In this document: piece after piece, positions 49,376-59,891 of the stretch | How positions within the stretch are numbered: position 1 is the stretch's first letter | Layout of the letters: the number at the start of each line of letters is the position of its first letter | Assembly: GCA_038993745.2 (NCBI GenBank) | Contig: CP160630.1 | Location: 62,001 to 126,000, forward strand | Length of the DNA stretch: 64,000 bases | Origin: Aliivibrio fischeri | GTDB taxonomy: Bacteria > Pseudomonadota > Gammaproteobacteria > Enterobacterales > Vibrionaceae | Direction: 5' to 3' | Notes under the pieces: model-generated | Databases searched by the model: none | What the model was told of the DNA's origin: nothing | What the model saw: only the letters and a program-made list of their open reading frames with translations | Made by a program: the position numbers and the translations under genes

Positions 49376-51223
49376 CTACCTACCGTACGTCTTTTTAATA
49401 TAAGCTTCAAAATCATCACACATTTTTTGGTTAGACTCAGCATTACTTGCTAATGTTGTTGGCCCATCAATAATCGTGATGTTGGCATGTAGAGGTGCAA
49501 CGTCTGCTTGAGTTCGAGAGTTTAACTCTGCGATTTTATCTTGCTCTACTTTCCATGCATCTTGTGCAGATAAGTTACACTCGTCAGCTAAGTATTTCGC
49601 GTTAAACCCTTCCCCTGTCAATGCAATGATAGAGTCATTGTGACTAACACTATTACCCGCATTCCAATAATGTTTTGCAAGTAATGGGCCGATCTCAGGG
49701 TTATCGGTTAAGTAGCCAAACTTCTCAGTGAAATAAGCGCGAGTTTGATATACCGCCATGTGCGCAAGTAAATAGCCATGATAAGCACAAGCCGCTTCAT
49801 CTGATACTAAATGTGGTATTGCCATTAATGGGCGAGAGCTACATGCTAGTCCTAAGATTTTTTTCTCTGAAGCACGAGCTAATGCAGTGATGTTTTCTGG
49901 TGTGAGTTCTTCGTCGCTTAATCGATATAACGCACGCTCAAAGTAAGGCACCACCAAAATGCTGCGCTCTTGGTATGCTTTAAACGGTTGTTTGGAATCA
50001 ATGATAGCCTTAATAATCTCATCAGGAACAGGAGTACCATTATCATCTAATGCGTATTGTTTTAACCAGTCTGCATCGGTTAATAAGCTGTCACAAAACA
50101 TCGATTGAGTTTCAGCGTATGCCATTGATGTTGGAGCAAACTCTTGAGAAAAACATGGTGCGTTCATTTTTACATTTGAGAAGTGAGCGGCATGACCACC
50201 TTCGTGGAATAAGGTATTCATACCATCATAACCACTACCAATTTGATCTGGTTTAGCGTTACTTGTGAAGTTAACTTTTGCTGCAATCCATTGGTTTTGA
50301 TCGTAGAACGAAGGAATTGGACCATGGCAGAATCCATTTGGATATTTACCTTTACGATCTAATAAATCCAATGTTAACTCTGCGCCTGAAAATTCAATGT
50401 TCAAGCGACCAAATGATTCAACCCAACGGCGTAACGATTTAGAGAAAGGTACATATGGATCTAAATCTCGCATAGCATCGCCAGCAAATGAGAAAACGAA
50501 GTTATGTGCAAGTAGTGCATCTTTCCCTTTATCTGCAGCTAGTTGGTTTAAACTTCGTTGATGACATTCATGAGTACGCTTTTCAAAGTCATCCAAAATG
50601 GTAAATAACTCATCAGCACTCATTTTCTCTTTTTTCGTTACTGAATAATCAAAGAAAGTCTCAAATCCTTGAGAGCGAGCAAATTGGTTACGAAGTTTGA
50701 TCAGTTCAATAAAGCCATTTTGTAGTAGCCATTGTTCTAAATCGAGAAAGGCTTGGTGAGCAGAGCGACGTGTCGCTTCATTAGAGCTGGTACGAACAAC
50801 CGATGCAAGAACAGGAAGAGATCCTTCAACGGTATCACCCGCTTCATTCACATAAGTCATGGTGTGGTTTTGTTTTTTCTCAAACAAACCAGCTTCAAAT
50901 TTTATCAGTTCTGATTTTAGTTTCTGTGCGGTTTCAGACTCAATAGCGTGTGATTCAAATGTAGCTAACCAGCCTTGTAATCCAATCAGAGTTTGCTCTT
51001 TTTCCTCTGTATTTGTAATAGATTGAGCTTGTTTGATTTGTTGCTTTATGGCTGGAATTTGTGTGGCGTCACTTAAGAATTGCGTCCAAGCGGTTTCAGC
51101 TTCTGTTGAGCCGTTATGATCATCACTCAGCCCCATGTAAGTATCCCAGAAGAAGTTTTCTTTGGTGCGATGAATAGATAAATAACGTTGATTTAAGTCA
51201 TTAAGATAAGCGGTAGCAGTCAT
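49376..51223 (-). CDS. M3-family metallopeptidase (oligopeptidase)
   Basis: Cytoplasmic zinc peptidase of 615 residues. The active motif HEGGHAAH (HExxH-type with Glu as general base) lies near 350-357, preceded by DGMNTLF, with the third ligand Glu in TSMAYAETQSMFCDSL downstream. No signal peptide. M3B (PepF-like) architecture. Monocistronic. Confidence 0.9.
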   Translation of the reverse strand: MTATAYLNDLNQRYLSIHRTKENFFWDTYMGLSDDHNGSTEAETAWTQFLSDATQIPAIKQQIKQAQSITNTEEKEQTLIGLQGWLATFESHAIESETAQKLKSELIKFEAGLFEKKQNHTMTYVNEAGDTVEGSLPVLASVVRTSSNEATRRSAHQAFLDLEQWLLQNGFIELIKLRNQFARSQGFETFFDYSVTKKEKMSADELFTILDDFEKRTHECHQRSLNQLAADKGKDALLAHNFVFSFAGDAMRDLDPYVPFSKSLRRWVESFGRLNIEFSGAELTLDLLDRKGKYPNGFCHGPIPSFYDQNQWIAAKVNFTSNAKPDQIGSGYDGMNTLFHEGGHAAHFSNVKMNAPCFSQEFAPTSMAYAETQSMFCDSLLTDADWLKQYALDDNGTPVPDEIIKAIIDSKQPFKAYQERSILVVPYFERALYRLSDEELTPENITALARASEKKILGLACSSRPLMAIPHLVSDEAACAYHGYLLAHMAVYQTRAYFTEKFGYLTDNPEIGPLLAKHYWNAGNSVSHNDSIIALTGEGFNAKYLADECNLSAQDAWKVEQDKIAELNSRTQADVAPLHANITIIDGPTTLASNAESNQKMCDDFEAYIKKTYGR

Positions 51224-51332
51224 TTTCTTCCCTTTAATGCAGACTTGTGAACTGTGATTATGGCATAAATTGAGTAAGGAGAAAGTCGGATAAATAAAAA
51301 GCTCAATTTGTAGTTAAAAAGACGCAGATTTA

Positions 51333-51373
51333 AAGACGAAAGCCCTAAGATGAATCACATTGGGCTTTGTCTT
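51333..51373 (-). terminator. Terminator after the Aer-like gene
   Basis: Imperfect stem aaagacgaaagccc / gggctttgtcttt with a 16-nt loop, between the chemoreceptor stop and the peptidase start. Confidence 0.65.
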
Positions 51374-51383
51374 TATTGGATAT

Positions 51384-52939
51384 TTATACGTTTCGGAATT
51401 GAGCGACCAGAGCTCCTTGAGAATCAATTGTTTCTGAGAGAGTGCTGCACTCTTTCATCGTTTCATTTGCAATGTTGTGTGTATGTTCACAGACATTATT
51501 AATTGATTGAATGTTTGTATTCATGTCTTCGGATACTTTGACAATTTGCTCAATCGCAACGGATATTTGAGTGTTTTTTTCAGCAATTGCACTAACTTGC
51601 TCAAAGGATTCTTGTAACGTATGGCCTGATTTATTTGCTGAATCTACGCATACACCAGATAGTGATTTACCTTGTTCCATTGCTTCAACTGCATCTTGTG
51701 TACTTTGTTGTATCTGTTTGATCATATCTTGAATTTCTTTTGCTGAATCTTGACTTCGCTGAGCTAATGCTCTGACTTCATCAGCAACAACGGCAAATCC
51801 TCTGCCTTGTTCTCCGGCTCGTGCAGCTTCGATTGCCGCATTTAATGCTAATAGATTTGTTTGTTCTGCAATCGCTTGTATCACGGTTAACACAGAACCA
51901 ATTTCGTTACCACGAGCTTCCAGTGTTGCAATAATATTGGAGGCATTGGTTAATTGTGTTGAAAGCATTTGGATTGAGTTTACGGTCTCTGTGACTGTTG
52001 CCATTCCCTCTGAAGTGACTTGATATGCTTCTTCTGTTGCTTGAGCTGTACTTAGAACATTTGCCGCAATATCGTTAACGGAAGCTGACATTTCTTGGAT
52101 AGCATTAGCAACTTGATTGGTTTCTTGAGTTTGTTCGTTCAGGTTATTAACGGTATCTAGGCAGTTAGAAGTTGATGATTTTGCTAGTGTTTCAATCTGC
52201 TCGTTAGAGTCTTGAATACGTCCAATAATGGCATTAATTTCAGATTGACGCATTTTTAACGCAAGTTCTATTTCTGAAATATCATCCACATGATTCGTGT
52301 AAATTAATTCCATTAGTGGATTATCAAAGACCGCTTTTGCTTTAGTTGATAATTGCTCTAAACGACGAGTTAATGAATAGACACTCAATAGCGAAAGTGT
52401 ACTCAAGAGGCTTAAACCAAATAAAGGGGCCATTGATGTGAAATCAGAGCCGCGACAATAAAACTAGGTATTAATGTTAAAGCAAAGCGTTGCCATAAAC
52501 GAGTTCTTGGCAATGTTAGTTTTAATGGTTTCTTACCTGATTTTAATGACGCATATACTTTTTCAGCGTTAGCAATATGCTCTCGAGAAGGACTTAATCT
52601 AACAGATTGATACTCTTTTATTTCACCATTTTGAAGGATAGGAGATGCGAAGGCGTCAACCCAATAGTAATTTCCGTCTTTACATTTATTTTTAACTAAT
52701 CCCATCCATGATTTTTTGTTTTTTAGGTGAGACCACATATCTTTAAATGCTTCACTCGGCATATCTGGATGGCGAACGATATTATGGGGTTGTGAATTCA
52801 GTTCATCTAACGTAAATCCAGCTACTTCACAAAAATTGTTACTTGCGTAGGTAATATGACTTGATGGGGAGGTGATTGATAACAAGTTATATTCTTTGGG
52901 AAATAGAACTTCTTTATTGTTAGACGTATCTGTCTTCAT
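51384..52939 (-). CDS. Aer-like PAS chemoreceptor (frameshifted)
   Basis: Energy or redox taxis receptor, 518 residues after repair. The PAS domain (residues 15-125) contains [18 protein letters not shown], the hallmark of Aer-type FAD-binding PAS. A membrane hairpin lies near 155-185, followed by a linker and signalling domain with [20 protein letters not shown]. The frame breaks near 52433: adding one A (AA to AAA) joins ALISHQ to [10 protein letters not shown]. Several Aer-like receptors exist in vibrios, so no gene number is given. Confidence 0.87.
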
Positions 52940-53423
52940 GTGTTTGTCTCTTTTTGTCTCGATAAATTCAGCAGCTAAATGTAAGCAAATATTACACCAT
53001 ACTGTATTTTTATTGAGGTTTTGTGCCTATTTTTTCTTGATGCTTTCTATAACCTTGTCCGATTTATTATTTATGTTGTGAAATCAAATCTGATTCATTG
53101 CTGCTGTGTAATGCTTTAGTGGCCTTGTTTAATGCAAGTTTTATTTTTTTGTTAAATAAAAAGCTGGGTGAATCAGGTGGGTCATATTTTTGACAAGGGA
53201 AAATCAATAATTATTAAAATAATATGCGAGTGTATAAGTTGATATTTTTCTTTTAAAAATCAATAAATCACTTCATTTCTCATTAGGCTTTTATTCACTG
53301 TAACCTATTGAAATCTCATTACGGTAACGATTGCTTATTTATATTTTGCTCAGTTTGTGTGAAAATGCGCGCAAATTATGACTGCAACTTTAACGCACTT
53401 TAGTATTTAGTAAGGATAGTTCC
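52940..53423. other. Intergenic region upstream of the purine permease
   Basis: A 484-bp AT-rich divergent region. I looked for a purine riboswitch and PurR box and see no convincing one. The promoter probably lies in 53280-53400. No gene visible. Confidence 0.45.
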
Positions 53424-54794
53424 ATGTCTCAGGACAATGCACAGCAAGCTGAAACAACATCAAATTTTGAAAAGAAATTAGATGGTTTTTTTAAAATTTC
53501 ACAACGTGGTAGTTCAGTTCGAACAGAAATGATTGCGGGTTTAACTACTTTTTTAGCGATGGTTTATTCGGTTATTGTTGTACCAAGCATGTTAGGAGCG
53601 GCAGGCTTTGATACTGGTGCAGTATTTGTTGCTACCTGTTTAGTTGCTGCATTTGGCTCACTGTTAATGGGGTTATGGGTTAACTTACCAATGGCAATTG
53701 GTTGTGCTATCTCATTAACTGCGTTTACTGCGTTCAGTTTAGTATTAGGTCAAGGCGTAAGTATTCCTGTTGCGCTTGGTGCTGTATTTATTATGGGTGC
53801 TTTGTTTACGCTTATTACGGTAACGGGCATTCGTCAGTGGATTTTAAATAACTTACCGTCAGGTATTGCTCATGGTACTGGCATTGGTATCGGTCTCTTC
53901 TTACTGCTAATTGCTGCAGATGGCACGGGGCTTATCGTAAAAAATGCACATGCGGGTCTGCCTATTATGCTAGGTGACATTACTTCGTTTTCTGTGATCA
54001 TGTCAGTACTTGGTCTTGCGGCTATCTTTGGTTTAGAAAAGAAACGTGTTCCTGGTGGTATTTTATTAGTGATTGTTGCTATCTCAATCATCGGTTTAAT
54101 TTTTGATCCAAGCGTAACTTACAATGGGTTCTTTGCTTTGCCGAGTCTAGAAACCGCTGACGGTAGTTCATTGATTGGTTCTATGGATATCATGGGGGCT
54201 TTAACACCTGCGATTCTTCCTGTTGTTGTTGCTTTAGTTATGACGGCAGTGTTCGATGCGACGGGTACTATCCGTGCGTTAGCAGGTCAAGCAAACTTAC
54301 TAGATAAAGACGGTAAAATCATTGATGGCGGTAAAGCATTAACTGCGGATTCTGCAAGCTCAATGGTTGCTGGCTTTGTTGGTGGTGCTCCGGCTGCTGT
54401 TTACATTGAATCGGCGGCAGGTACTGCTGCTGGTGGGAAAACAGGTCTTACAGCAACGGTTGTTGGGGTGTTGTTCTTAGTGATGATCTTCTTATCACCA
54501 GTAAGTTACTTAGTACCTACTTATGCAACTGCTCCTGCACTTATGTACGTTGGTTTATTAATGCTAAGTAATGTATCTAAACTGGATTTTGAAGATTCAG
54601 TTGATGCATTATCTGGCCTTGTGTGTGCAGTATTCATTATTCTTTCTGCAAACATCGTAACAGGTATCATGATCGGCTTTACTACACTTGTTGTTGGCCG
54701 TGTTTTTGCTGGCGAGATTAAGAAGCTGAATGTTGGTATTGTCTCTATCACGGTTGCATTGATTATTTTCTATGTTGGTGGTTGGGCTATTTAA
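53424..54794 (+). CDS. NCS2-family (AzgA-like) purine permease
   Basis: Inner-membrane proton symporter for adenine, guanine or hypoxanthine, 456 residues with 13-14 predicted segments. AzgA-family features: [58 protein letters not shown], and [20 protein letters not shown] (two parts: [10 protein letters not shown] and [10 protein letters not shown]) near 315. rRNA-like leader aaggatagttcc precedes ATG 53424. Which purine is preferred is not shown. Confidence 0.9.
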   Translation: MSQDNAQQAETTSNFEKKLDGFFKISQRGSSVRTEMIAGLTTFLAMVYSVIVVPSMLGAAGFDTGAVFVATCLVAAFGSLLMGLWVNLPMAIGCAISLTAFTAFSLVLGQGVSIPVALGAVFIMGALFTLITVTGIRQWILNNLPSGIAHGTGIGIGLFLLLIAADGTGLIVKNAHAGLPIMLGDITSFSVIMSVLGLAAIFGLEKKRVPGGILLVIVAISIIGLIFDPSVTYNGFFALPSLETADGSSLIGSMDIMGALTPAILPVVVALVMTAVFDATGTIRALAGQANLLDKDGKIIDGGKALTADSASSMVAGFVGGAPAAVYIESAAGTAAGGKTGLTATVVGVLFLVMIFLSPVSYLVPTYATAPALMYVGLLMLSNVSKLDFEDSVDALSGLVCAVFIILSANIVTGIMIGFTTLVVGRVFAGEIKKLNVGIVSITVALIIFYVGGWAI

Positions 54795-54820
54795 GTTGCC
54801 ATAATAGATTGTTCAAAATT

Positions 54821-54852
54821 AAAAACGGATGGCATAAACCATCCGTTTTTTT
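54821..54852. terminator. Bidirectional intrinsic terminator
   Basis: 12-bp stem aaaaacggatgg / ccatccgttttt with a 6-nt loop, followed by tt, between convergent genes. Confidence 0.9.
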
Positions 54853-54872
54853 ATGCGTGGAGTTGATTAAAT

Positions 54873-55481
54873 TTACGGTTTTAAAGTATGGAACCCAGAG
54901 TAAATGCGAGTAAAGGTGGTAAACCAACAAGCGGCACCAAACACATAGGCGATAATGGCAAAATGGGTTGGAAACAGACAAAATGCGATAAAACACGCAA
55001 TGGTTTCTGTTCCTTCGGTTAAGCCACTCATGTAATAAAGGGATTTGTGTTTATAAACTGGATTATCAATTCCTTGTTTACTTGCCATAATAGCAAAAGC
55101 CAAAAAGCTGCTTCCTGTCCCAACAAATGAGAAAATTAAAAACGCACCCGCAATGGCATTTTGATCAGGATTAGCGAGGACAAACCCAAAAGGGATCAGA
55201 GAATAAAACAGAAAATCCAAACTGATATCAAGAAAACCTCCCGCATCAGTTATGCCTTGTATTCGAGCTAATGCCCCATCTAATCCATCACAAATGCGAT
55301 TCAAGACAATAAATACTAGAGCCAATAAATATTGCTCTGCAATAAGAGCAGGGAAGGCTAAGCAGCCTAAAACAAAACCAAATAGCGTCGTTTGGTTGGC
55401 TGTAATTCCCAGTTTATTAATGAGCTTGGCACTTTGCGCTAAAGGCCAACGAATCACTTTAATACTGAAACTATCAAGCAT
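54873..55481 (-). CDS. ynjF: CDP-alcohol phosphatidyltransferase, YnjF-like
   Basis: Membrane enzyme of 202 residues with about six segments, transferring a phospho-alcohol from a CDP-carrier. The full catalytic motif D-x2-DG-x2-AR-x8-G-x3-D-x3-D is present in CDGLDGALAR...GGFLDISLD (about residues 66-90). The alcohol and acceptor are unknown. Last gene of the ynj-like operon; its start overlaps the ABC ATPase stop by 8 nt, as expected for E. coli ynjD-E-F neighbours. Confidence 0.9.
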   Translation of the reverse strand: MLDSFSIKVIRWPLAQSAKLINKLGITANQTTLFGFVLGCLAFPALIAEQYLLALVFIVLNRICDGLDGALARIQGITDAGGFLDISLDFLFYSLIPFGFVLANPDQNAIAGAFLIFSFVGTGSSFLAFAIMASKQGIDNPVYKHKSLYYMSGLTEGTETIACFIAFCLFPTHFAIIAYVFGAACWFTTFTRIYSGFHTLKP

Positions 55482-56121
55482 GAGTTACCTCCCAAGGCCA
55501 AGTAAGTACTCGACTTCCTTGTGGAACATCTTCTTTATCGTGTGTCACCATTAAAGCCGGAACATTGGCTTCTTTTAGCTGTTCAACCACCCAATCTCTA
55601 AATTGAATACGAAGGTCTTTATCTAATTTACTAAATGGTTCATCCAGAAGGGCCACTTTGGGTTTTGCAAGTAGCATACGAGTTAAACTGATGCGCGCTC
55701 GTTGGCCACCAGAAATCTGAGCAGGAAAAGAGTTGGCAAGCTTGGTTAGCGAGATATGCTCTAATGCTTGCATTGCTTGTGTTTTACGATCATTGCCTTT
55801 GATTGCATTAGGTAGTGCAAACGCTAAGTTTTCCCAAACGGTGAGGTGAGGAAATAACAAATCGTCTTGAAATAAGATCCCGACTTTACGTTTATGTGCA
55901 GGAAGCTTGGTTAAATCAGCACTGTCTAAAGTTAGGTTTCCAGAATAAGAAAACTCATCAGAAAGGTGCCCTGCAATCACATCTAATAAGGTGGATTTTC
56001 CACAGCCACTAGGCCCCATTAAGGTTAGGATTTCTCCTTTTTTTACTCTCATATTTAGAGAGGTAAATAGAGCTTCGCCACCGGTTTTATGAATAGCGAG
56101 GTTTTCAAGATAAAGACACAT
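55474..56121 (-). CDS. ynjD: ABC transporter ATP-binding protein, YnjD-like
   Basis: ATPase of 215 residues. Walker A GPSGCGKST near 37-45, Q-loop ILFQDD, signature ISGGQRAR near 135, Walker B VALLDEPF, switch His in MVTHDKED. Similar to ThiQ and YnjD (import ATPase for a periplasmic binding protein system). 13 nt after the permease gene. Confidence 0.9.
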   Translation of the reverse strand: MCLYLENLAIHKTGGEALFTSLNMRVKKGEILTLMGPSGCGKSTLLDVIAGHLSDEFSYSGNLTLDSADLTKLPAHKRKVGILFQDDLLFPHLTVWENLAFALPNAIKGNDRKTQAMQALEHISLTKLANSFPAQISGGQRARISLTRMLLAKPKVALLDEPFSKLDKDLRIQFRDWVVEQLKEANVPALMVTHDKEDVPQGSRVLTWPWEVTHA

Positions 56122-56134
56122 TCGGTAATTAACC

Positions 56135-57796
56135 TTAAATAGAAATACGGCGACATTTTATCGGCAAACGGCTGATCATAATCGCAAAGGTAAAGAAAAA
56201 TAACGGTAGTAAAGCCTGCCAAATTGCGTATATCGCAGTCACTCTACGATCAAAACCGCTTGAAAGCGCAACCGCTTCAGTTGTAATTGTGCTAATTCTG
56301 CCGGCACCGAGCATTAATGTCGGAAGATATTGCGCTAAGCTCACGCTGATCCCAACCGCCCATGCAAAAACAATAGCAGGCAATAAAATAGGCATTTTTA
56401 CTTTCCACCAAGCTTGTAGCGGTGATTTTCCTAGGCTCAAAGCAACACGAGTAAGACCGGTATCAAAGCTTTTCCAAGGACCATCAAGTGATAAATAAAC
56501 AAATGGGAAAGCAAAGAAAACATGCGCCCAACATACCCAGAAAAAATAGGAATCACTGCTTAAATAAAGCGTAACTACTTGCAAGCCAAATAATATAGAA
56601 AGTTGAGGGATAAGCATTGGAATTGCAATGATATATCCCGGAACTTGCCATTTGTATTTAATGCGGTATTCATGAGCTAACACCGCAAGCACTAACGCAA
56701 TAGAAGCGGTAATGATGGCAATGGAAAGACTCTGATTTATGGTGCTCAAAATGCTGTCCCATTCTAATTGCCAAAATCGTTCACTATAACGACTAGGTAA
56801 TAAATCTGGGAATCGCCAACGTTGTGCAAAACTCCAGATAATCATTAGTGGCACCATTAATACCGTGAGCGAGATGATGAGTAAGAAAAGGGATTTGCCA
56901 GGAAGAGAAATACCGCTACGACCTGAGTATTGCCAGCATTTAATGCCTTTTGTTATTGTCCATTCCACCAAGCGAGCAAAAGCGATTAATAGAGAAGCAA
57001 TAGCAAAAAGTACAACAGCTCCGGCCGCTGCACGAGGCAGTAAATTTAGATCGGGCTCTGTAAACCACTGCCAAACTAAAACCGCAAAAGTCGGTGGGTT
57101 GGTTGGCCCAATAATTAAGGCGACATCAACAACGGATAAGCTATATGCAATGACAGCAAGCATTGGGAAGCGTAGTTTTGCTAACCATTGTGGAAACACG
57201 CATTTCCACCACATTTGTGCTTTGCTATAACCTAAAGAGGCACTGACCTTCTCTATTTGATCAATTTTAAGTTGGGTAAGAATTGAGATGCTCATTAGCA
57301 ATAAGAACGGCACTTCTTTTAATGCCAGCATCACAATTAAACCAAGCGCATGCGGGTCTTTGATTAAGAATGCGAGGTCATTAATGTCTTGAGGTGAGGC
57401 ATCGTAACCAAATAGACCGTGAAGAGCGCGAACTCCCATTCCTGTTGGTGCAAATAAAAAAGCAAAACCAATTGCAAAGGCTACATGGGGTGTAGCTAAT
57501 AAAGGCGATAGTGATAATTCTACTTTTCGCCAAAATCTACTTCCCCATGTGGCTTGTAAAACAGCAAAGGTGATCAAACACGCTAAATAGCTGCTGGTTA
57601 TGGCTGAATATATTGTGAGCCCGATAGAGCGCCATACTCCCTCCCAAGAAAAAACCAATGCAAAACCATCTAAGGAAAAGTGATGCATACCAAGAGGTGG
57701 AATATAGCCCAGAGCAGACACTGCAACTCCCAGTAACCCGGGAAGTGTAGGCAGAATACAGACTGCAATAATAATAAGATATAGAGCTCGTAACAT
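56135..57796 (-). CDS. ynjC: ABC transporter permease, YnjC-like
   Basis: A 553-residue permease made of two fused ABC-permease units (about 12 membrane segments), as in ThiP and YnjC. Two EAA-type loops are seen: EKVSASLGYSKAQMWWKCVF near 180-200 and RVALSLGKSPLQAWWKVKMP near 440-460, which contact the ATPase. Substrate unknown. Confidence 0.88.
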   Translation of the reverse strand: MLRALYLIIIAVCILPTLPGLLGVAVSALGYIPPLGMHHFSLDGFALVFSWEGVWRSIGLTIYSAITSSYLACLITFAVLQATWGSRFWRKVELSLSPLLATPHVAFAIGFAFLFAPTGMGVRALHGLFGYDASPQDINDLAFLIKDPHALGLIVMLALKEVPFLLLMSISILTQLKIDQIEKVSASLGYSKAQMWWKCVFPQWLAKLRFPMLAVIAYSLSVVDVALIIGPTNPPTFAVLVWQWFTEPDLNLLPRAAAGAVVLFAIASLLIAFARLVEWTITKGIKCWQYSGRSGISLPGKSLFLLIISLTVLMVPLMIIWSFAQRWRFPDLLPSRYSERFWQLEWDSILSTINQSLSIAIITASIALVLAVLAHEYRIKYKWQVPGYIIAIPMLIPQLSILFGLQVVTLYLSSDSYFFWVCWAHVFFAFPFVYLSLDGPWKSFDTGLTRVALSLGKSPLQAWWKVKMPILLPAIVFAWAVGISVSLAQYLPTLMLGAGRISTITTEAVALSSGFDRRVTAIYAIWQALLPLFFFTFAIMISRLPIKCRRISI

Positions 57797-57813
57797 ACTA
57801 ATTTTACTTAAAC

Positions 57814-58958
57814 TTAACTACCGAAGCGTTTTAACCATTCTTTTTCGATAGCCGCTTGCCAACTTGGGTGCGGTTCAGAAACAGATTTAAATTGTTGCGT
57901 ATTCTTTGCGCTACCCGTTAGGTATTTGCTACTTAATACAGAGGGATCACCCCAGACATTCAAATCCCCTTTACGAGATTGTGCTTCTGGGCTTAATAAG
58001 AAATTAATGGCAACTTGTGCACCCGCACTTGCTTTTGCATTCCATGGAATAGCTAAAAAGTGAATGTTAGAGAGCGCACCAGAATCCATGGCATAAGCTT
58101 TAGTCGTATTGGCTAAGTTACCATTGGCTTGTGCAGAATATACAGCGTTTGGATTGAAAGTAACGGCTAAATCAAGCTGTCCATCATCAAGTAGTTGAAT
58201 CGTTTCCGATGTACCAGCAGGGAACTGCTTACCGCCACGCCAAGCCACTTTATGGAATTTTTCGAGGTAATCCCACAGTGGTGCGGTTACGGCATTAAAA
58301 TCCGATTCAGAAACGGGTTTTTGCAGCGCAGGATTATTGTTTGTTAGCTCAATTAACATAGATTTTAAGACGCTCGTCCCATGAAACTCTGGTGGGCGAG
58401 GATAACTTAAGCTGTTTGGTTTTTTCTGAGCATAACTTAGCATTTCAGCAAATGAATGTGGTGGGTTTGTTAGGTTCTCAGAGTCATGAATAAACACCAG
58501 TTGACCCACCCCCAAGGTGCTTCTAAACCATCTGTTGGTTCTGAAAAATCCACATCAATAGGTAACATTTTATCGACGTATTTCCAGCTTGGTAGATTTT
58601 CAGTAAATGGGCCAAATAACAATTGATTGTCTTTCATGGATTTGAAGTTTTCACCGTTAATCCAAACCATATCGACACTACCGTTCGTGTTTTTATCTGC
58701 TGCTTTTTCAGCAATAAGACGTGGAATAGTCTCAGAAATATCACTGACTTTTACGTGTTTTAAAGTCACTTGGTATTTTGATTGCAGTTCTTTATTTGCC
58801 CATTGAAGATAATGGTTAATTTCTTGGCTACCGCCCCAAGCATGAAAATAAACCGTTTGTCCTTGAGCTTCTTTTTCAATTTGTGTCCAATCGGTGGCAA
58901 AAGAGGTGGTTGCAAAAAGTGAAGCCATGATCCCGATGGTGGTAAGTTGCTTATTCAT
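57814..58958 (-). CDS. ynjB: ABC substrate-binding protein, YnjB-like (frameshifted)
   Basis: Periplasmic solute-binding protein, 381 residues after repair (E. coli YnjB is of similar length). Signal peptide [20 protein letters not shown]. Characteristic [18 protein letters not shown] near 35-52 and the C-terminal [20 protein letters not shown]. The frame breaks in a run of five G at 58509-58513; six G restore [15 protein letters not shown]. Thiamine-binding relatives (ThiB) exist, but no thiamine gene is nearby. Confidence 0.87.
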
Positions 58959-59094
58959 AAAGTCATCCGTTGAGTATTTTATTGGTTATAGCAAGCGTAC
59001 TGTTTATTACTCTTATTTATTATAAAAAGTGTGATGGCGGTAAGAGTTTTTTGTTGTATTGGCAGTAACAACAAAAGGACAGTAATGTGTTCTT

Positions 59095-59125
59095 AACTAT
59101 TATACCTCTGGTATTAATAATAGTT
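59095..59125. terminator. AT-rich hairpin between the TVP38 gene and ynjB
   Basis: 9-bp arms aactattat / ataatagtt with a 13-nt loop in the 240-bp gap. It may attenuate read-through, so ynjBCDF might have its own promoter. Confidence 0.45.
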
Positions 59126-59198
59126 TCAAACAATTACCATCCTTTTTAATAACGTTTAGCAATACGTTGGATACCAATGTTCTAAGGTTATCGCTTTA

Positions 59199-59876
59199 TT
59201 ATTTTGCTAACTCTTCCATATTGATGCCTTTCTTCTTCGCAATGTATTTTGGAATTAGAGACATGCCAAATAGGATCAGACCCGCAACCGCAAATTTAAC
59301 TAATAACATTGCAGATACGCCGTTTGTCGCAATATCACCAGCCATGTAAGCAAAAATGAATGCACCAGGAGCCATGGTAATTAAAGAAACTAGAGCGTAA
59401 GTGCTTAGGTTTAAACCCGTTAAACCGTAGGCATAGTTTTGTAAACTAAATGGGAATACAGGCACTAAGCGAGTTAGGATTAAGAAGCTTGTTCCGTTCT
59501 TTGCTACACCGTCATCGATTTTTTTAAAGATTGGGTTATCACCAAACTTTTTCATGATGGTATTGCGAAGTAAGAAACGTGCAACGATAAATGCCACAAC
59601 TGCACCTAATGTCGCTGAAAATAGTGCTAAAACACCACCTTTGATAGGACCAAATACGATGCCAGCTACAATTGTGAAGGCGCTGCCTGGTAATAAAAAT
59701 ACACAAGCAAACACGAATGCTGCGACAAATACGATATAACCCCAAGCTCCAAAGCCCGCGATCCATTCTTGAAGGCTCTTAATATCAGTAATGATTTCAA
59801 GTACGCCTGTTTGTTTAGCTGCAAACAATACCAATGCAATAACAGCAATGATAAGAGCAATTTTTACGAATTTCAT
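59199..59876 (-). CDS. TVP38/TMEM64 (DedA-like) membrane protein, YdjX/YdjZ-like
   Basis: A 225-residue inner-membrane protein with about five segments and the SNARE-associated family signature FLLPGSAFTIVAGIVFG near 62-78, then GAVVAFIVARFLLR, and VPVFPFSLQNYAYGLT. E. coli YdjX/YdjZ, near ynjBCDF, belong to the same family. Function unknown; possible roles in lipid or metalloid handling are reported for relatives only. Confidence 0.88.
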   Translation of the reverse strand: MKFVKIALIIAVIALVLFAAKQTGVLEIITDIKSLQEWIAGFGAWGYIVFVAAFVFACVFLLPGSAFTIVAGIVFGPIKGGVLALFSATLGAVVAFIVARFLLRNTIMKKFGDNPIFKKIDDGVAKNGTSFLILTRLVPVFPFSLQNYAYGLTGLNLSTYALVSLITMAPGAFIFAYMAGDIATNGVSAMLLVKFAVAGLILFGMSLIPKYIAKKKGINMEELAK

Positions 59877-59891
59877 TTTAAGTCCCTTTAA

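Noticed and set aside
53281..53423. Purine riboswitch or PurR box before the NCS2 permease
   Set aside because: No conserved riboswitch core or symmetrical PurR box can be seen.
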